Shown here: piece after piece, positions 62,041-64,000 of the stretch
Layout: each line of letters starts with the position of its first letter
Numbering within the stretch: the first letter of the stretch is position 1
Origin: Paracraurococcus sp042666655
GTDB lineage: Bacteria > Pseudomonadota > Alphaproteobacteria > Acetobacterales > Acetobacteraceae
Assembly (NCBI RefSeq): GCF_042666655.1
Contig: NZ_JBHTDE010000004.1
Location: 1 to 64,000 of the forward strand
DNA: 64,000 nt
Direction: 5' to 3'
The notes under the pieces: generated by a model
What the model saw: only the letters and a program-made list of their open reading frames with translations
Database searches by the model: none
What the model was told of the DNA's origin: nothing
Position numbers and translations under genes: made by a program

Positions 62041-62121
62041 AAGGCCGGGGAGGAGGCATCCTCCCCGGACCTCTCCGCTATTCTCGTGGGTTGGTGCCCG
62101 CCGCGCGGCGAGACCCGACTC
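62041..62121 (+). repeat. Palindromic interspersed repeat, copy E
   Basis: Hairpin GGCCGGGGAGGA / TCCTCCCCGG (62043-62069), then the tail GCTATTCTCGTGGGTTGGTG and CCCGCCGCGCGGCGAG. It lies between the convergent ends of the Bug receptor and RTX genes and begins right after the Bug stop codon. Confidence 0.85.
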
Positions 62122-63015
62122 TCAGGGCAGGATGAAGTCGCTGGCGCGCAGGTGGTGGACGCCGGCCAGTTCGATCTCGCCGCCCGGGCCTTCCGGCACC
62201 GCCGGCGGCGTGCCCGGCTCCGGGGTGCCGAGCGGGGCGAGGAACCGCACCACCGTGTCGCCCTCCTCGATGTCGTAGCGCACCTGCAGGGCGTTGCTGG
62301 CGACGAAGGGATCGGTGCCGAGGAAGCGCGGCGGCGGCAGGTCCGGCCCGCCGAGGAAATTGCGCAAGCCGCTGAGGTCGAGCACATCCCGCCCCTGGCG
62401 GAAATCCAGCACCAGGTCGCGCGTCCCCGGCCCGCTGCCGGTATCGATGCCGAGGTCGAAGGCGAAGGGCTCCAGCCCGCGGCCGAACAGGAAATGGTCC
62501 CGGCCCGGGCCGCCGCTCAGCGTATCGGCGCCGGTGCCGCCGACCACGGTGTCGTCGCCATGGCCGCCCAGCAGCACGTCGCGCCCGCCGCCGCCGCGCA
62601 ACTCGTCGCGGCCCGCGCCGCCGAGCAGCAGGTCCGGCCCGTCGGCGTCGATGAAGAGGCCGGTGGCGCTCGGGCTGCCGCCGAACAGCCCATAGCCGAT
62701 CAGCGTGTCGTCACCGCCGCCGCCGAGCACCGTGTCGGCGCCGAAGCCGGCCCGCACCGGGTCGTCCCCGCCGCCGGCGAGGATCAGGTTGTGCAGGTCG
62801 AGCGGCTGCGGCCCGCCCGGCCCGGTCGCCGGCAGCGGGCCGAAATCCGGGCCGTCATTGTCGCCGTCGATGGTGTCGGCCCCGGCGCCGCCGAGGATGA
62901 CGTCGTCGCCCGCGCGGCCGACGACCCGGTCGTCCCCGCCGCGCGCGAGGATCAGCTCCGTCCCCGCCGTGCCGGTCAGCGAATCCGCCGCGGCGGTGCC
63001 CTGGATGATGGCCAT
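62122..63015 (-). CDS. Small RTX calcium-binding protein
   Basis: 297 residues with no signal peptide. RTX nonapeptides fill residues about 10-190 (GGDDRVVGRAGDDVILGGAG, GGHGDDTVVGGTGADTLSGG). The C-terminal about 100 residues (VLDFRQGRDVLDLSGLRNFL, then a region ending LRASDFILP) look like the peptidase M10 serralysin C-terminal type, which carries the type I secretion signal. No protease domain is present. It sits between two Bug receptor paralogues. Confidence 0.85.
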   Translation of the reverse strand: MAIIQGTAAADSLTGTAGTELILARGGDDRVVGRAGDDVILGGAGADTIDGDNDGPDFGPLPATGPGGPQPLDLHNLILAGGGDDPVRAGFGADTVLGGGGDDTLIGYGLFGGSPSATGLFIDADGPDLLLGGAGRDELRGGGGRDVLLGGHGDDTVVGGTGADTLSGGPGRDHFLFGRGLEPFAFDLGIDTGSGPGTRDLVLDFRQGRDVLDLSGLRNFLGGPDLPPPRFLGTDPFVASNALQVRYDIEEGDTVVRFLAPLGTPEPGTPPAVPEGPGGEIELAGVHHLRASDFILP

Positions 63016-63172
63016 GCCCGGGTTCCTCCCCAGTCCGGGAAGCCCGCGGCGGCAGGCCTGTCGCCCGGCCAGGTCACAAGCCTGCGCGACGTCGCTGCCG
63101 CCGGCGCCGTGCCCGGTTGGCCCGGGCCGGCGTCTCGGCTAACCCGCGCCGCAGAACCGGGAGAGAAAACAC

Positions 63173-64000
63173 ATGTCATATGCAATCGGCCGTCGTGCCG
63201 CGCTGGCGCTCGGCGCCGGCATGCTCGCCGCGCCCGCCATCGCCCAGGCCGGCTTCCCCAGCCGGCCGATCCGCATGTACGTCCCCTGGGGCGCCGGCGG
63301 CACCACCGACGTGCAGATGCGCGCGCTCTGCGACGCCGCCGGCCGCCGCCTCGGCCAGCCGGTGATCATCGAGAACAAGTCGGGTGCCGGCGGCATCCTC
63401 GGCGCCCAGGCGATGCTGACCGACAAGCCGGACGGCTATACGCTGGGGCAGATGCCGGTCAGCGTCTTCCGCACGCCGCTGATGTCGAGCCGGCCGCTGT
63501 TCGACCCGCTGGTCGACTTCACCTATGTCGTGCACCTGTGCGGCTACCTGTTCGGCGTGGTGGTCCGCGCCGATGCGCCGTGGAAGACCTTCCCGGAATT
63601 CCTCGATTACGCGAAGAAGAATCCCGGCAAGATCAATTACGGCACGCCGGGCATCGGCACGTCCCTGCACCTGACGATGGAGCGCATCGCCACCGAGCGG
63701 TCGCTCGACTGGACCCATGTGCCGTTCCGCGGCTTCGCCGAGAACATGAACGCCCTGCTCGGCGGCACCATCGACGTGCTGGCCGACAGCAGCGGCTGGT
63801 CGCAGCTGGTCGAGGACGGCAGGTGCCGGCTGCTGGTCACCTGGGGCGAGCAGCGGGCCAAGCGCTTCCCCGACGCGCCGACCCTGCGGGAAGTCGGCAT
63901 CGATATCGTCAGCGCCTCGCCCTACGGCATCGGCGGGCCGAAGAACCTCGACCCCGGCGCGGCGAAGGCGATCCACGAGGCCTTCCGCGAGGCGCTGAAC
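63173..64000 (+). CDS. Bug/TctC-family receptor (copy 2 of a local pair), truncated by window edge
   Basis: At least 276 residues, running off the window. Signal peptide YAIGRRAALALGAGMLAAPA, then FPSRPIRMYVPWGAGGTTDV, IIENKSGAGGILGAQAM and INYGTPGIGTSLHLTMERIA. It is clearly paralogous to the 61068 gene, matching along its full length (about 60 percent by eye). The start at 63173 is supported by a gggagag ribosome site. The promoter is shared with, or back-to-back to, the RTX gene. Confidence 0.9.
   Translation, partial: MSYAIGRRAALALGAGMLAAPAIAQAGFPSRPIRMYVPWGAGGTTDVQMRALCDAAGRRLGQPVIIENKSGAGGILGAQAMLTDKPDGYTLGQMPVSVFRTPLMSSRPLFDPLVDFTYVVHLCGYLFGVVVRADAPWKTFPEFLDYAKKNPGKINYGTPGIGTSLHLTMERIATERSLDWTHVPFRGFAENMNALLGGTIDVLADSSGWSQLVEDGRCRLLVTWGEQRAKRFPDAPTLREVGIDIVSASPYGIGGPKNLDPGAAKAIHEAFREALN

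Overview
The window is very GC-rich, densely coding alphaproteobacterial chromosome. Gene content points to Acetobacteraceae, most like Roseomonas and relatives: several Bug/TctC-type receptors, an isocitrate lyase with a divergent ScfR/RamB-like regulator, PuuD-type membrane urate oxidase, LptF/LptG/LptD and a MotA/MotB pair. The genus is inferred from gene content; no rRNA or marker gene fixes it.

Layout. 1-500: frameshifted end of an IS5-family transposase, then AT-rich DNA. 0.5-2.4 kb: motB-motA (minus). 2.6-7.5 kb: a peptide-type ABC importer (binding protein plus two permeases, no ATPase) and two tandem SYLF-domain proteins. 7.7-12.3 kb: a methyltransferase, then the glyoxylate locus: regulator diverging from aceA, followed by a 68-residue protein with a duplicated DDGLVHSHGWA motif. 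12.3-15.9 kb (minus): DUF1345 protein, PLP-dependent dehydratase, an FAD oxidoreductase broken by three frameshifts and a stress-like protein. 16.2-23.4 kb: sugar-type ABC importer, an Ldh2-type dehydrogenase, an unrecognised protein and a Bug receptor. 23.5-26.1 kb: NCS2 purine permease coupled to puuD. 26.3-30.3 kb (minus): 959-residue RTX/FG-GAP protein and a secreted hydrolase.

30.4-38.6 kb: argG, a K+ channel with a zinc ribbon, small proteins, a NUDIX remnant lacking its catalytic box, a PaiB-like protein, EamA transporter, folD, yggT/yggU-type genes, tRNA-Ala(CGC) and a LuxR regulator. 38.8-45.9 kb: small exported protein, lipoprotein hydrolase, five-PAS hybrid histidine kinase and OmpR-type regulator. 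46.1-50.7 kb: Na+/H+ antiporter, HdeD-like protein, split chromate transporter, CitMHS transporter. 50.9-56.2 kb: TonB receptor with a DUF2946-like protein, FAD-linked oxidase, NDH-2-like oxidoreductase. 56.3-60.9 kb: lptF-lptG-lptD. 61.1-64 kb: two paralogous Bug receptors around a small RTX protein; the last gene runs off the window.

The strongest unexplained signal is non-coding: an interspersed palindromic repeat at five gene ends (about 12.26, 15.04, 33.69, 49.28 and 62.04 kb). Each copy has a GGGGAGG/CCAGGGAGG hairpin followed by a conserved tail ending in GCCGCGCGGC; two copies are near-symmetric inverted pairs. Other points worth a second look are the duplicated-motif protein behind aceA, strong stem-loops inside operons, and the damaged NUDIX and FAD oxidoreductase genes.
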